From assembly GCF_947495145.1 (NCBI RefSeq), contig NZ_CANLXP010000015.1:1-64000 (forward strand): a stretch of 64,000 nucleotides of DNA, written 5' to 3'. Shown here in pieces: positions 16,675 through 25,932 of this stretch. A program made the position numbers and the translations under genes. Within the stretch, counting starts at the first letter, position 1. Every line of letters starts with the position of its first letter. A model generated the notes under the pieces. It saw only the letters and a program-made list of their open reading frames with translations, made no database searches and was not told the DNA's origin. Origin of the DNA: an uncultured Arthrobacter sp. GTDB taxonomy: Bacteria > Actinomycetota > Actinomycetes > Actinomycetales > Micrococcaceae.

Positions 16675-17607
16675 GTGTCCACGAATGCAGTGAAACGAGC
16701 GGGTGGTGCAGGTCAATCCGGAGACAAGATATTCTCCGGCGCCAGCCTGGCCGCCGGCTGCCTCATTCTGGCAGCGCTCTTCAGCGTTGCAGTCTTCCTG
16801 ATCATCGAAGCTCTGCCGGTTTTCGGCGCGGACCCGGCGGACGTTACCGGCGGGGATGGTTTCTTCACCTACATCTTCCCGATCGTCATTGGAACCGTTA
16901 TTGCGGCCGCCATTGCCCTTCTGATCGCCACACCGCTCGGTATCGGGGTGGCGCTGTTCATTTCGCATTACGCTCCGCGCCGCTTCGCGCAGGGTCTCGG
17001 CTACGTGATCGACCTGCTTGCTGCAATTCCGTCAGTGGTCTACGGCGCCTGGGGTTACGCCGTCCTGGCACCGCAGCTGGCTATCGCCTACGACTGGCTT
17101 GCGCGCAACGCCGGGTGGATTCCGATCTTCGAGGGCCCGGCAAGCCAGACCGGACGCACCATGCTCACCGCCGGGATCGTGCTCGCCGTCATGGTCCTTC
17201 CGATCATCACCTCACTGAGCCGGGAGATCTTCCTCCAGACGCCGAAACTTCATGAAGAAGCAGCACTGGCCATGGGCGCCACGCGTTGGGAAATGATCAC
17301 CATGTCGGTGCTGCCCTTCGCCCGCCCGGGCATCATCAGTGCCGCCATGCTCGGCCTCGGCCGCGCGCTGGGTGAAACCATGGCCGTGGCACTGGTACTT
17401 TCGGGCGGCGCCCTGACCGCAAGCCTTATTCAGTCCGGCAACCAGACCATCGCTGCCGAGATCGCCCTCAACTTCCCCGAGGCCTACGGGCTGCGCCTGG
17501 CGGAACTGATCGCCGCAGGGCTGGTCCTCTTTGTCATCACCCTCGCCGTCAACATCGTCGCGCGCTGGATCATAAGCCGGCACAAAGAATTTTCAGGGGC
17601 TAACTAA
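16675..17607 (+). CDS. pstC: Phosphate ABC transporter permease PstC
   Basis: A 310-aa inner-membrane permease with six predicted TM segments (the first near 25-48) and the ABC permease EAA loop around HEEAALAMGATRWEM (about 198-212), followed by GLGRALGETMAVA. PstC and PstA form the channel driven by PstB. The GTG start at 16675 follows AAAGGT. Its 3' end overlaps the pstA ATG by one base, indicating translational coupling. Confidence 0.94.
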   Translation: MSTNAVKRAGGAGQSGDKIFSGASLAAGCLILAALFSVAVFLIIEALPVFGADPADVTGGDGFFTYIFPIVIGTVIAAAIALLIATPLGIGVALFISHYAPRRFAQGLGYVIDLLAAIPSVVYGAWGYAVLAPQLAIAYDWLARNAGWIPIFEGPASQTGRTMLTAGIVLAVMVLPIITSLSREIFLQTPKLHEEAALAMGATRWEMITMSVLPFARPGIISAAMLGLGRALGETMAVALVLSGGALTASLIQSGNQTIAAEIALNFPEAYGLRLAELIAAGLVLFVITLAVNIVARWIISRHKEFSGAN

Positions 17608-18710
17608 TGGCCAACGCCACTTTGACTCCGCGTCGCTCGCAACTGACCAAGGGCAAGATGCCCTCCTACACCCTGTGGGTAGTGCTGGCAGCCTCCATCG
17701 TCGTCGGTGCTGCCCTGGCCGCGCTGGTCGGCTTCAGCCTCGTGCCCTGGGCACTCTTCAGCGCCGTCCTCTTCATCGTGGCCGGAACCGCAGTCACCGG
17801 CGTCGTCGAGGGGGCACGCAAGGCACGGAACCGGTTGGCCATGTTCCTGATTTACGGGTCCTTCCTGGTTGCTCTCCTGCCCCTGCTTTCAGTCATCTGG
17901 ACGGTGCTGGAGCGCGGCGTTCCCGGCCTGACCTACAACTTCCTGTTCACGTCCATGAACGGCGTCACGGGCGCCATTGACAATCAGGTCGCCGCAGAAG
18001 GTACGCCGGTCCTGGGCGGTGCCTACCACGCCATTGTCGGGACCCTCCAGATCACGCTGTGGGCAACGCTCATTTCCGTGCCCATCGGGCTCCTGGCGGC
18101 CGTCTACCTGGTCGAGTACTCCACGGGCGGCAAACTCGCCCGGGCCATCACCTTCTTTGTCGACGTCATGACCGGTATTCCATCCATCGTCGCCGGTCTC
18201 TTCGCAGCAGCACTGTTCGGCCAGCTGTTCGGGCCCGGCACGCGCACCGGCTTTGTTGCCGCCGTCGCGCTGTCAGTCCTGATGATCCCGGTCGTAGTGC
18301 GCTCCACCGAGGAGATGCTCAAGATCGTTCCGAATGAACTCCGTGAGGCGGCCTATGCACTGGGCGTGCGGAAGTGGCGCACGATCACCCGCGTGGTGAT
18401 TCCGACGGCGATCTCCGGCATCGCCTCAGGCGTCACCCTGGCAATCGCCCGGGTGATCGGCGAGACGGCGCCCATCCTGGTCACCGCCGGTTTTGCAAGC
18501 TCAATCAACTGGAACGTCTTCGGTGACTGGATGAGCACCCTGCCGACGTTCATTTACTACCAAATCCTCACTCCCACCTCGCCGACGGCCACAGACCCCA
18601 GCACGCAGCGTGCATGGGCGGCTGCGCTGGTGCTGATCATCATGGTCATGCTCCTGAATCTCGTGGCGCGGCTGATCGCCCGCCTCTTCGCTCCCAAGAC
18701 CAGCCGCTGA
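17607..18710 (+). CDS. pstA: Phosphate ABC transporter permease PstA
   Basis: A 367-aa partner permease of PstC. It has an extra pair of N-terminal hydrophobic segments (about 25-70) before the canonical six-TM permease core. The EAA loop lies at [14 protein letters not shown] (about 247-260), and IGETAPIL matches the PstA signature. The N-terminal extension makes it longer than enterobacterial PstA (about 296 aa) but is usual in actinobacteria. It is followed by pstB after a 28-bp gap. Confidence 0.94.
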   Translation: MANATLTPRRSQLTKGKMPSYTLWVVLAASIVVGAALAALVGFSLVPWALFSAVLFIVAGTAVTGVVEGARKARNRLAMFLIYGSFLVALLPLLSVIWTVLERGVPGLTYNFLFTSMNGVTGAIDNQVAAEGTPVLGGAYHAIVGTLQITLWATLISVPIGLLAAVYLVEYSTGGKLARAITFFVDVMTGIPSIVAGLFAAALFGQLFGPGTRTGFVAAVALSVLMIPVVVRSTEEMLKIVPNELREAAYALGVRKWRTITRVVIPTAISGIASGVTLAIARVIGETAPILVTAGFASSINWNVFGDWMSTLPTFIYYQILTPTSPTATDPSTQRAWAAALVLIIMVMLLNLVARLIARLFAPKTSR

Positions 18711-18738
18711 CCCGCGGGCACAACCAGAAGGATCTCCA

Positions 18739-19518
18739 TTGTCCAAGCGAATCGACGTCAAGGACCTCAACGTTTACTACAGCAAGTTCCTCGCTGTGGA
18801 AGACGTGAACATCAGCATCGACGCACGCTCCGTCACGGCATTCATCGGCCCGTCCGGCTGCGGAAAATCGACCTTCCTGCGGACGCTGAACCGCATGCAC
18901 GAGGTTATCCCCGGTGCGCGCGTTGAGGGCGAAGTGCTGCTGGACGGCGACAACCTGTATGACTCCGCGGTGGACCCGGTAACGGTCCGCAGCCAGATCG
19001 GAATGGTTTTCCAGCGGCCCAACCCGTTCCCCACCATGTCCATCCGCGACAACGTTCTGGCCGGCGTGAAGCTGAACAACAAGCGGATCTCAAAGTCGGA
19101 CGCGGATGCGCTGGTGGAGAAGTCCCTGCGCGGCGCCAACCTCTGGAACGAAGTGAAGGACCGTCTGGGCCGTCCAGGCTCAGGCCTGTCCGGCGGCCAG
19201 CAGCAGCGTCTCTGCATTGCCCGCGCAATTGCGGTCTCTCCCGAGGTCATCCTCATGGACGAGCCATGCTCTGCGCTTGACCCGATCTCCACCCTCGCCA
19301 TCGAGGACCTCATCAACGAACTCAAGAGCGAGTACACCGTGGTGATCGTGACCCACAACATGCAGCAGGCGGCGCGTGTCTCAGACAAGACCGCTTTCTT
19401 CAACATCGCAGGCACCGGCAAACCGGGCAAGCTGATTGAGTACGGCGAAACTACCCACATCTTCAACATGCCCTCGCAGAAGGCAACGGAGGACTACGTC
19501 TCCGGGCGCTTCGGATAG
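18739..19518 (+). CDS. pstB: Phosphate ABC transporter ATPase PstB
   Basis: A 259-aa ATP-binding subunit that powers PstSCA. It has Walker [10 protein letters not shown] (about 34-42), Q-loop [10 protein letters not shown], signature LSGGQQQRL and Walker [14 protein letters not shown], all characteristic of PstB. It starts at a TTG (18739) with AGAAGGA 8 nt upstream, and the protein begins MSKRIDV. It is the last gene of pstSCAB and converges on pit with about 60 bp between. No phoU follows directly, but a DUF47/PhoU-like gene accompanies pit. Confidence 0.95.
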   Translation: MSKRIDVKDLNVYYSKFLAVEDVNISIDARSVTAFIGPSGCGKSTFLRTLNRMHEVIPGARVEGEVLLDGDNLYDSAVDPVTVRSQIGMVFQRPNPFPTMSIRDNVLAGVKLNNKRISKSDADALVEKSLRGANLWNEVKDRLGRPGSGLSGGQQQRLCIARAIAVSPEVILMDEPCSALDPISTLAIEDLINELKSEYTVVIVTHNMQQAARVSDKTAFFNIAGTGKPGKLIEYGETTHIFNMPSQKATEDYVSGRFG

Positions 19519-19578
19519 AGCGGAGGCAGGTGCCAGTCGGCAGTCGGCGGCCAGACGCTGGCATTCGACCGCATGCTG

Positions 19579-20589
19579 CTAGAGCAGCGGGCTCATGGCC
19601 AGGTAGAGGATGGCTGCAAGCAGCGCGGTGGCGGGCGCCGTCGTAATCCATACCAGCAGTACAGAGCGCACCACGCGGCCGCGAACCGTGGCGTAGCGCT
19701 GGTTCGCGCCGGAACCCACAATCGCCGATGTCATGGTGTGCGTGCTGGAGAGCGGCATGTTCAGGGACAGCGCGCCGACGAACAGCATGACTGCGCTGAC
19801 GCCCTGGGCGGTCATGCCGCGCAGGGGATCGATGCGCACGAGCCTGTTCGAGAGGGTGTGCGTGATGCGCCACCCTCCCAGCAGTGAACCGCCGGCCAGC
19901 AGCACGGCGGCGAAGATCTGGACCCACAGGGGAACTCCGTCGCCCGAGTAAAGACCCGCACCCACCAACGCCAGCACAACCACGGCCATGGTGCGTTGTC
20001 CGTCCTGAAGGCCGTGTCCGAGGGCGAAAGCGGCGGTCAGGACTGCCTGCGCCATCCGGTTTCCGTTGTTGACCTTCCGCGGCGAGTTGTGGCGCAGCAG
20101 CCACGTTGCAGGGAAGACGGCGACGTACGCCAGAAGGTAGGCGATCAGAGGCGAGAGCAGCAGCGGCAGGGCGATCTCCAGGAGGAACACCCGGCCGGAG
20201 CCGGAAATGGATCCGCCGCCCAGCACAGCCGCTGCTCCGCCGGCACCGATCAGCCCGCCGATAAGCGCGTGCGTGGACGACGACGGTTTGCCGCGGTACC
20301 AGGTGAAGATCCCCCAGGCGCAGGCTGAAATCAGCGCGGCCAAAAGGATTCCCAGACCGCTCTGCCCGGTTGGAAGGCTGATGCTGTCGCCGATGAAGAG
20401 CGTGGCAAGGCTGGAGCTCATCAGCGCCCCCACCAGGTTGAACAGCGCAGCGAGCAGCACTGCGACGCTGGGCGTCAGGGCGCGCGTTCGAACCGACGTG
20501 GCAATCGAGTTGGAGACATCGTGGAAACCGTTGATGAAGGCAAAACCGCCGGCAAGGAGAATTACTGCACCGAGGAGGAAGAACTCCAC
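19579..20589 (-). CDS. pit: Inorganic phosphate transporter, PiT family
   Basis: A 336-aa cation-coupled, low-affinity phosphate transporter with about ten TM segments. The PiT signatures GFHDVSNSIATSVRTRALTP (about 20-39) and the related inverted repeat GALSLNMPLSSTHTMTSAIVG in the C-terminal half are both present. It begins at GTG 20589 immediately after the TAG of the upstream DUF47 gene, so the two are translationally coupled. Placed tail to tail with pstSCAB, it gives the locus both low- and high-affinity phosphate uptake. Confidence 0.92.
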   Translation of the reverse strand: MEFFLLGAVILLAGGFAFINGFHDVSNSIATSVRTRALTPSVAVLLAALFNLVGALMSSSLATLFIGDSISLPTGQSGLGILLAALISACAWGIFTWYRGKPSSSTHALIGGLIGAGGAAAVLGGGSISGSGRVFLLEIALPLLLSPLIAYLLAYVAVFPATWLLRHNSPRKVNNGNRMAQAVLTAAFALGHGLQDGQRTMAVVVLALVGAGLYSGDGVPLWVQIFAAVLLAGGSLLGGWRITHTLSNRLVRIDPLRGMTAQGVSAVMLFVGALSLNMPLSSTHTMTSAIVGSGANQRYATVRGRVVRSVLLVWITTAPATALLAAILYLAMSPLL

Positions 20590-21216
20590 CTACGATTCCT
20601 TGACGACGATGGCACCGACGTGGGTGGCGACCTTGCGGATGTCCTTCGTGACGTCGACCAGCTGGTTGGCCACGTCACGATGCCGGGCATAAACGAGCGG
20701 CTTGTGCTCGGAGAGCAGCTCCGAGCACCAGATCCTGTGCGTGCGTTCGGCACGTTTGGCAAGACGCAGGATCTCGATCCAGTAATCTTCGAGATCATCG
20801 AGGGAATTGAGTTGCCGCATCGCCTCCGCGGTCAGCTCCGCCTGCCGGGTGATTACCTCAAGCTGCTCGGTTGCGCGGCGGCTCAGCTTGTTCAGTTTGT
20901 AAAGGGCAATGAGCTCCGCCGCGCCGTCGAGCTTCTCCATGGCTTCGCTGAGCAGCCGCGACATTGCGTAGAGGTCTTCCCGCGGCAGCGGATTGATGAA
21001 GCTGGTGCGCATCGAGGTCAGCAGGGCGAAATGAAGATCGGTGGACGTGCCTTCGTACTGGTGAAGCTCCTCGGCCAACTGGTCGTACTCCTGGGCGGCG
21101 GCACCGAGGATGCCCGACATGCTGCGGACTCCCAGCACCAGTTGCTGGGCCATGCTGGAGAGCAGTTCCAGTCCTGCGTTTTCCTGGGGGAAGAGGCGGA
21201 GCTTCACGACGGTCAC
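20590..21216 (-). CDS. DUF47 family Pit accessory protein (PhoU-like)
   Basis: A 208-aa all-helical cytosolic protein of the DUF47/PhoU-like group, typically encoded next to PiT transporters and thought to modulate them. The MKLRLFPQE-type start and the long helices with conserved acidic residues (LLSEAMEKLDGAAELI) fit. It starts at GTG 21216; a second in-frame GTG lies 3 codons later. A TATTCT -10 on the minus strand (21245-21250) could drive both genes. Confidence 0.85.
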   Translation of the reverse strand: MTVVKLRLFPQENAGLELLSSMAQQLVLGVRSMSGILGAAAQEYDQLAEELHQYEGTSTDLHFALLTSMRTSFINPLPREDLYAMSRLLSEAMEKLDGAAELIALYKLNKLSRRATEQLEVITRQAELTAEAMRQLNSLDDLEDYWIEILRLAKRAERTHRIWCSELLSEHKPLVYARHRDVANQLVDVTKDIRKVATHVGAIVVKES

Positions 21217-21438
21217 CTAGGGTCGCACGGACGGTTGCTTCCTAAGAATACCTGTGCGCCGCGCTCGGGTGACCGCCGCTGTGCAGACGGCACCCGAGGG
21301 CACAAAAGTGGCGCCGAACCGGGAGCGCCTCTCGGCGGAAGGCCGCTCGAAGCGGCTAAATGTTGAAGCCCGGGGGTTCCACGGTCCGACACCAGTTTCA
21401 GTCTGCTACCGGACTGCCTGCATGTCAACGAGCAGTAG

Positions 21439-21903
21439 CTACTCGACTGCCGAACGGCTGGTTCCGGCCCCCGGAGTCCACCATTCCTTCGGCTCAACGA
21501 CGGGGAATCGCCTGCCGGAAACGGAATTCGGAACGATCCGTACAAACTGATCCTTCTTGCCCGCCTGCCACGGAAAGAGGGGCAGCGAGAACGACTCGAG
21601 AACATCATCCGGCCGCTTCACCAGTTCGGCGCGGCCGCGTATGACGACGCTCCACGCGACGCCGGCGTCTTGGTTTACACCGTCGGCCTCCAGTGCTACC
21701 CGCGCGTCTGATTCGACAGCAGCGAGCTTGGTGCCGGTTCCCGTGCGAAAGACGATGGTCCCGTGGTCTGTGGTGTAGTTGACCGGAAAAATGTCCGGAC
21801 CGTCCTCGAGAGCGACCGCGAGCCGACCCACCGAGACGCCCCGCAGGCAGTCCCAGCAGTCACTGTCAGACAAAACTTCGGGTGCCGCCGAATTCTCTTC
21901 CAT
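21439..21903 (-). CDS. Pyridoxamine 5'-phosphate oxidase family (split-barrel flavin-binding) protein
   Basis: A 154-aa protein with the FMN-binding split-barrel fold: SVGRLAVALEDGPDIFPVNY near 25-44, TIVFRTGTGTKLAAV near 49-63, and a WSVVIRGRAELV strand. This small group is distinct from PdxH (present elsewhere in the window) and usually binds FMN, F420 or haem; the cofactor cannot be decided here. The ATG start is set by a TAGGAT -10 element 6 nt upstream (21910-21915, minus strand), so the mRNA is likely leaderless. About 220 bp without an apparent gene separates it from the DUF47 gene. Confidence 0.8.
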   Translation of the reverse strand: MEENSAAPEVLSDSDCWDCLRGVSVGRLAVALEDGPDIFPVNYTTDHGTIVFRTGTGTKLAAVESDARVALEADGVNQDAGVAWSVVIRGRAELVKRPDDVLESFSLPLFPWQAGKKDQFVRIVPNSVSGRRFPVVEPKEWWTPGAGTSRSAVE

Positions 21904-21967
21904 ACGGCGATCCTAGACCCCGAAACCGCCCCGAGACAGGGGTGCCAACCGGAGCTCGCCGCTACGC

Positions 21968-22615
21968 TCAGTCGAGCTCGCCGCGGCGCCAGGATGCGGC
22001 AGCGTGCTCCAGGTCTTCAGCGGTCTTGACCAGCTGGTGTGAACTGCGGGTGAGCTTGCTGGCGTGGGCACCGTTGGAGGTGTCGGCATCGTCGGCGTGG
22101 TTTGTCTGGCCGAGGGCAACCACGCGGCAGAACGCGGCGAACCGCTCAAGGGCCACATCGAACTCGCCATCGAAAGCTCCGGAGAGAATGGTGTCTGCCA
22201 TGTGCTGAACCTCATCAGCGCCCGGTGGCTCCGCGACACCTGCAACCACCTTCGAAACCTGCGCCACTTCCTTGCCGGCTTTGAAATAGGCTGCGATCTT
22301 CTCGGGATTCTGCTGGGTTGCAGCACGGAGGGCATAAAGGCGCCAGAGTGCGCCGGGAAGCGAGCGCGCAGGGCTCTCGGCCCACATCTCCGCGATGGCT
22401 TCAAGCCCCTGCTGGTCGGCGAGTTGCACCAACCGCTGCGTTACCGCCGGGTCATCGGCCTCCCGGCCATGGTGAACCAGCGCGTGCGCGGCAAGGTGCG
22501 CGGCTTCGGAAACCCTCGACGGGTCAGCACCGCCCGAAAAGACCTCAAAGTCTACTGGCGCGAACGGCTTGGGTTTGTGGTGCCGAGGGCTGTTGTCTAC
22601 ATATTCGCCGTCCAT
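21968..22615 (-). CDS. Conserved actinobacterial hypothetical protein
   Basis: A 215-aa soluble, mainly helical protein with no motif I recognise. It starts MDGEYVDNSPRHHKPK and has alanine-rich helices (VSEAAHLAAHALVHHGRE) and a histidine-bearing charged C-terminus. The start at 22615 is preferred over an in-frame ATG at 22639 because TATCCT on the minus strand (22622-22627) is exactly 6 nt upstream, matching the leaderless pattern. It is divergent from tRNA-Lys. No function is proposed. Confidence 0.7.
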   Translation of the reverse strand: MDGEYVDNSPRHHKPKPFAPVDFEVFSGGADPSRVSEAAHLAAHALVHHGREADDPAVTQRLVQLADQQGLEAIAEMWAESPARSLPGALWRLYALRAATQQNPEKIAAYFKAGKEVAQVSKVVAGVAEPPGADEVQHMADTILSGAFDGEFDVALERFAAFCRVVALGQTNHADDADTSNGAHASKLTRSSHQLVKTAEDLEHAAASWRRGELD

Positions 22616-22755
22616 GGGTCGAGGATACTCCTGCGCCATTTGAGGGGCTAGGCACGGGGGAATCCCGGCTGCATCGGCGCGGTGGAGCCCGGTTGCCCGA
22701 TCGCCTGATCGGGTGCGATAAAGTAGACACGTCTCCGGGGCTGACCCGGTGGCGT

Positions 22756-22828
22756 GGGCCTTTAGCTCAGTTGGTAGAGCATCGGACTTTTAATCCGTGG
22801 GTCGTGGGTTCGAGTCCCACAGGGCCCA
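22756..22828 (+). tRNA. tRNA-Lys (anticodon TTT)
   Basis: A 73-nt cloverleaf. Acceptor GGGCCTT pairs with AGGGCCC (one G-T), the D-arm is GCTC/GAGC, and the anticodon arm CGGA-CTTTTAA-TCCG has loop anticodon TTT. The T-arm is GTGGG-TTCGAGT-CCCAC and the discriminator is A. CCA is not encoded. It is preceded by AAAGTAGACA-like promoter sequence near 22721-22730 and followed by a strong terminator. Confidence 0.96.
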
Positions 22829-22843
22829 CCTTGAGAACACCTG

Positions 22844-22881
22844 AAGAGCATCCCCGCGAGGCATCGGCGGGGGTGCTCTTT
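22844..22881 (+). terminator. Terminator after tRNA-Lys
   Basis: AAGAGCATCCCCGC (22844-22857) pairs with GCGGGGGTGCTCTT (22867-22880) around a 9-nt loop, followed by TTGTTCT. It starts 15 nt after the tRNA. Confidence 0.8.
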
Positions 22882-22882
22882 G

Positions 22883-22906
22883 TTCTGGTGCCGCTTCTGG
22901 TGCCGC
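22883..22906. repeat. Tandem 12-bp repeat downstream of tRNA-Lys
   Basis: TTCTGGTGCCGC is present twice in direct tandem. A tRNA 3' flank is a common integration region, but no integrase gene or partial tRNA copy is visible here, so this is only a possible scar. Confidence 0.4.
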
Positions 22907-23024
22907 GGATTCTTGCGCAGGTTGCTTTCCCGCAACGGCCATTGACTACCACGCGCATCAAGCCTGTACTGGAAGTGCAGGTTTTTTCCGAGCAAACGGC
23001 ACGCCGGTGCCGGAAGGAAGCCCG

Positions 23025-23630
23025 ATGCCCGCTCTCCTGGCGTTACCGGTCCAGACGGCACTCGCCGTCGTCGTGATCTGCGCGCTTATTGCCTTGACGG
23101 CGTTCGCCGTGTCGCGCGGTCTGGCGACGGACGAGGACCGCGACGGAGTGTTCTGGTACGGCTTTACGGGCGGTTTTGCGTGCCTTGGTGCTGTCATCGG
23201 TGCAATGGTCCTAGTCCCGGAGACTGCGGCGGTAAGCGGACTCGCCGGCATGCTCGGCATCGGTCTGGCCGGCGGCTGGGTGTGGCGCGGTGAGCAGGAG
23301 CGGGCGGCGCGTCGTCGTCGTCGGTCTGTGGAAGAGGCTCAGTCAGCGCTGCGGGCGCGCCATGAATCGGTGCTGCAGCGCTGGGTGAGCTACGAACTGG
23401 ATCCGGCTGTCGCTATCGACTACCCGGACATGACGGATCTCAGGCAACCGGAAACAGCCCAGTTGGTGCGTGCCATGCGGAAAGCGGCGGCGCTGCGGGA
23501 GCAGGCTGACGCGGACGACGACGGCGCTGCGCCCGGTTATGAATCGGCTGTCGCTGATCTGGAGAACGCATTTCAAGCGGCTGAGCGTGCTGCCGGCGCC
23601 CATTCGACCCCTCGGAGGCGAGACAGTTAG
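23025..23630 (+). CDS. Hypothetical two-TM membrane protein
   Basis: A 201-aa protein with two hydrophobic segments (about 8-28 and 44-82, the latter glycine-rich and possibly two passes), then a basic stretch (ERAARRRRRS) and a long charged helical cytosolic tail. The ATG at 23025 is chosen because GGAAGGAAG lies directly upstream; a GTG 18 nt earlier has none. It matches no family I know. The basic residues after the TM block suggest the C-terminus is cytosolic. Confidence 0.65.
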   Translation: MPALLALPVQTALAVVVICALIALTAFAVSRGLATDEDRDGVFWYGFTGGFACLGAVIGAMVLVPETAAVSGLAGMLGIGLAGGWVWRGEQERAARRRRRSVEEAQSALRARHESVLQRWVSYELDPAVAIDYPDMTDLRQPETAQLVRAMRKAAALREQADADDDGAAPGYESAVADLENAFQAAERAAGAHSTPRRRDS

Positions 23631-23690
23631 GCTGGACCGGTCACTGGGGGTGTCTCTGGCGGTATTACTGGGGATCGAAGGGGAAAATCC

Positions 23691-24968
23691 ATGGGTTCAG
23701 CTCGTACAGCCCGGCGCAGGGCGGCAGCCATCCTGGCTGTAGGAGCGCTGGCCTTCGCCGGTGTAGGCGTTGCCTCGCCCGGAGCCGCCGCCGCACATGC
23801 TGACCGTCCGGGCACCCCTGCGCAGGGCAAGGGCAAGCAGGAAGTGCGTTTTGCTACCTACAACGCCAGTCTCAACCGGTCCGCCCAGGGTGCGCTGGTG
23901 GAGGATTTGAGCACCGGCGACAATGAGCAGGCGCAGCGGATTGCAGAGGTTATCCAGCTCAATAACCCGGACGTCGTGCTGCTCAACGAGTTCGATTACG
24001 ACGCCGGCCATGAGGCCGCCGAACTCTTCCGCACCAACTACCTCCAGGTCAGCCAGAACGGCAAGACACCCGTCCGCTACCCGTACCTCTACACTGCACC
24101 GTCCAACACCGGCATCCCCAGCGGGATGGACCTGAACAATGACGGAAACGTTGGTGGCGCGGATGACGCGCTGGGTTTCGGGCAGTTCGAGGGTCAGTAC
24201 GGCATGGTCCTCTACTCGAAGTATCCGATCGATACCGGGAACGTCCGCACCTTCCAGAATTTCCTCTGGAAAGACATGCCGGACGCCCTCCTGCCCGATG
24301 ATCCCGCAACGTCCGGGGCCGCAGACTGGTTCACCGACGAGGAACTTGAACTTGTTCGCCTGTCCAGCAAATCGCACTGGGACGTACCGGTGACCATCGG
24401 CGACGCGACGGTCCATGTGCTCGCAAGCCATCCGACGCCGCCGGTCTTCGACAGCGAGGAAGACCGCAATGGCCGGCGGAACAGCGATGAAATCCGCTTC
24501 TGGGCGGACTACATCCGCGGCGGCGAAGACGCCCGCTACATTTACGACGACGACGGCGCCCGCGGCGGACTGGACCGGCGCTCCAGTTTCGTGGTTCTAG
24601 GCGACCTCAACAGCGACCCGGTGGACGGCGACTCCCGCCCCGGATCGATTGGCCAGCTCCTCGGGCTGAAAGAGGTTCAGGACCCGGAGCCTTCAGCAGA
24701 AGGAGCAGCTGAAGCGTCGGTCCTGCAGGGCAGGGTGAATTCAGAGCACCGCGGAGATCCAGCCCTGGACACCGCCGACTTCGAAGACGCCGAAGCCGGC
24801 AACGTGCGTGTGGATTACGTACTGCCGTCCAAGTCCATGAAGGTACGCGACGCCGGCATCTTCTGGCCGCGGGCCGGAACGCCCGGTTCAGAGCTCACCG
24901 GGGTGTTCCCGTTTCCGACGAGCGACCATCGGCTGGTGTACGTCGACGTAGAAGTCAGGAAGCGCTGA
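23691..24968 (+). CDS. Secreted endonuclease/exonuclease/phosphatase family protein
   Basis: A 425-aa protein with a Sec signal peptide (RRRAAAILAVGALAFAGVG, probable cleavage near AAAHA around residue 35). The metal-dependent EEP fold follows: FATYNASLNR (first strand), LLNEFDYD with the catalytic Glu, VLGDLNSDPVDGD and the terminal TSDHRLVYVDV with the His. It could act on extracellular phosphodiesters or DNA; specificity is not readable. It has a GAAGGGG ribosome site. A phosphate-scavenging role is possible but no PHO box was seen upstream. Confidence 0.85.
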   Translation: MGSARTARRRAAAILAVGALAFAGVGVASPGAAAAHADRPGTPAQGKGKQEVRFATYNASLNRSAQGALVEDLSTGDNEQAQRIAEVIQLNNPDVVLLNEFDYDAGHEAAELFRTNYLQVSQNGKTPVRYPYLYTAPSNTGIPSGMDLNNDGNVGGADDALGFGQFEGQYGMVLYSKYPIDTGNVRTFQNFLWKDMPDALLPDDPATSGAADWFTDEELELVRLSSKSHWDVPVTIGDATVHVLASHPTPPVFDSEEDRNGRRNSDEIRFWADYIRGGEDARYIYDDDGARGGLDRRSSFVVLGDLNSDPVDGDSRPGSIGQLLGLKEVQDPEPSAEGAAEASVLQGRVNSEHRGDPALDTADFEDAEAGNVRVDYVLPSKSMKVRDAGIFWPRAGTPGSELTGVFPFPTSDHRLVYVDVEVRKR

Positions 24969-25006
24969 ACTGATCAACCCAGAGATGGCTGATCAGTCCG
25001 TAGCAG

Positions 25007-25513
25007 CTAGCTGCTACGGCGAACTGGATCCTGAGGCGGGATGCGGTGCCGCCGTTCCCAGGAGACTGCGCTGAGCCAGGCGCCGGCTGCGAGGAAAATA
25101 CTCCCGCCGACCACCATGCCGCCGGCCGACTGGCTGATGATGTAAATCCACTGCGGGAACGGGCCGTTGATTGCCGTCTCATCGACCTGAAGCGGCGCGA
25201 ATACAGCCCACAGGCCCAGCGCAAGCAGCGCCGCTCCCAGCAGCCACAAGATAAGCACGAACGGGTTGAACCTCCCTGCGGGCGTGGCGGTGTCGGCGTC
25301 AGGCGCTGCTTCTTGCGGCATTACCTCGACAACGTTCGCCTGCTCTTCCGCAGGACGGGGAGGCTGCGGTTCAGGAGATGTGCCCTGCCGACGGTGAGGC
25401 GGTTCTTCCGGAGCGGTCCAGCGGCTGCCGGGGGACGCGTGCGGAGCTCCCGTGCCGCCGCGCTGGTAGATGGGACTGTACCGGTTGTCGATGTTCGGCG
25501 TGTTCTCGCCCAT
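25007..25513 (-). CDS. Hypothetical protein with two C-terminal TM segments
   Basis: A 168-aa protein. The N-terminal half is hydrophilic and proline-rich (MGENTPNIDNRYSPIYQRGG through PPRPAEEQ). Two hydrophobic segments follow (about 91-110, FVLILWLLGAALLALGLWAV, and about 130-150). The ATG at 25513 follows GGGAGGA; an in-frame upstream start has no ribosome site. The architecture resembles small actinobacterial membrane proteins of unknown role. It converges on the secreted EEP protein. Confidence 0.65.
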   Translation of the reverse strand: MGENTPNIDNRYSPIYQRGGTGAPHASPGSRWTAPEEPPHRRQGTSPEPQPPRPAEEQANVVEVMPQEAAPDADTATPAGRFNPFVLILWLLGAALLALGLWAVFAPLQVDETAINGPFPQWIYIISQSAGGMVVGGSIFLAAGAWLSAVSWERRHRIPPQDPVRRSS

Positions 25514-25932
25514 GTGTTCCTCCCTGACCCTGTGCTGGAAATCTACTAGTTCTGCGGCATCAGGGTAAGTGTCGGCCGTGTTCGCGCACGAAATTCCGCG
25601 AACCGCTCTGGTCAAGGCTCCGGACGCTCGTGTAGGTTGAAACGCATGGGAACAATAATTTTCGAGTAATTGTGCTGGACGTGTGCCTCTTCGCCCGTCC
25701 CAACAACAACAAACACCATTCGAAAAGACCGTGTTGAGGCCTCGCCTCCATGTACGTTTCCACTGCTCCCGGATTTGAGCTGCGGTTCGCCTGGTCCTTT
25801 GACCGGGCTCCGCTCTCTGATCAGGTCCCCCTCGGAACCGCGGGCACCATCGAACCCGGCAGAACGCCGTCGTCCTCGATGTTGCCCGCAGGTGAGTGGC
25901 TCAGCCGGTCACAAAGCCATTGAAGGAGAGCC
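25514..25932. other. 419-bp intergenic stretch with a possible leaderless micro-ORF
   Basis: No confident gene. TAGGTT (25633-25638) lies 7 nt before an ATG at 25646 that opens an 8-codon frame ending in TAA at 25669 (MGTIIFE), which fits the leaderless pattern used by real genes here. A second 57-codon frame (25750-25923) lacks a ribosome site and looks non-coding. The region is richer in A and T than its surroundings around 25640-25720 and probably carries the promoter of the 25933 gene. Confidence 0.35.

Noticed and set aside
22762-23061. Minus-strand frame containing GTRTHDPRIKSPMLYQLS, which appears in many database proteins
   Set aside because: This peptide is the antisense translation of the tRNA-Lys gene and is a well-known spurious ORF, not a gene.
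25560-25763. 67-codon minus-strand frame in the gene-poor stretch
   Set aside because: No ribosome site or leaderless -10 at its start, and an atypical composition; treated as chance.
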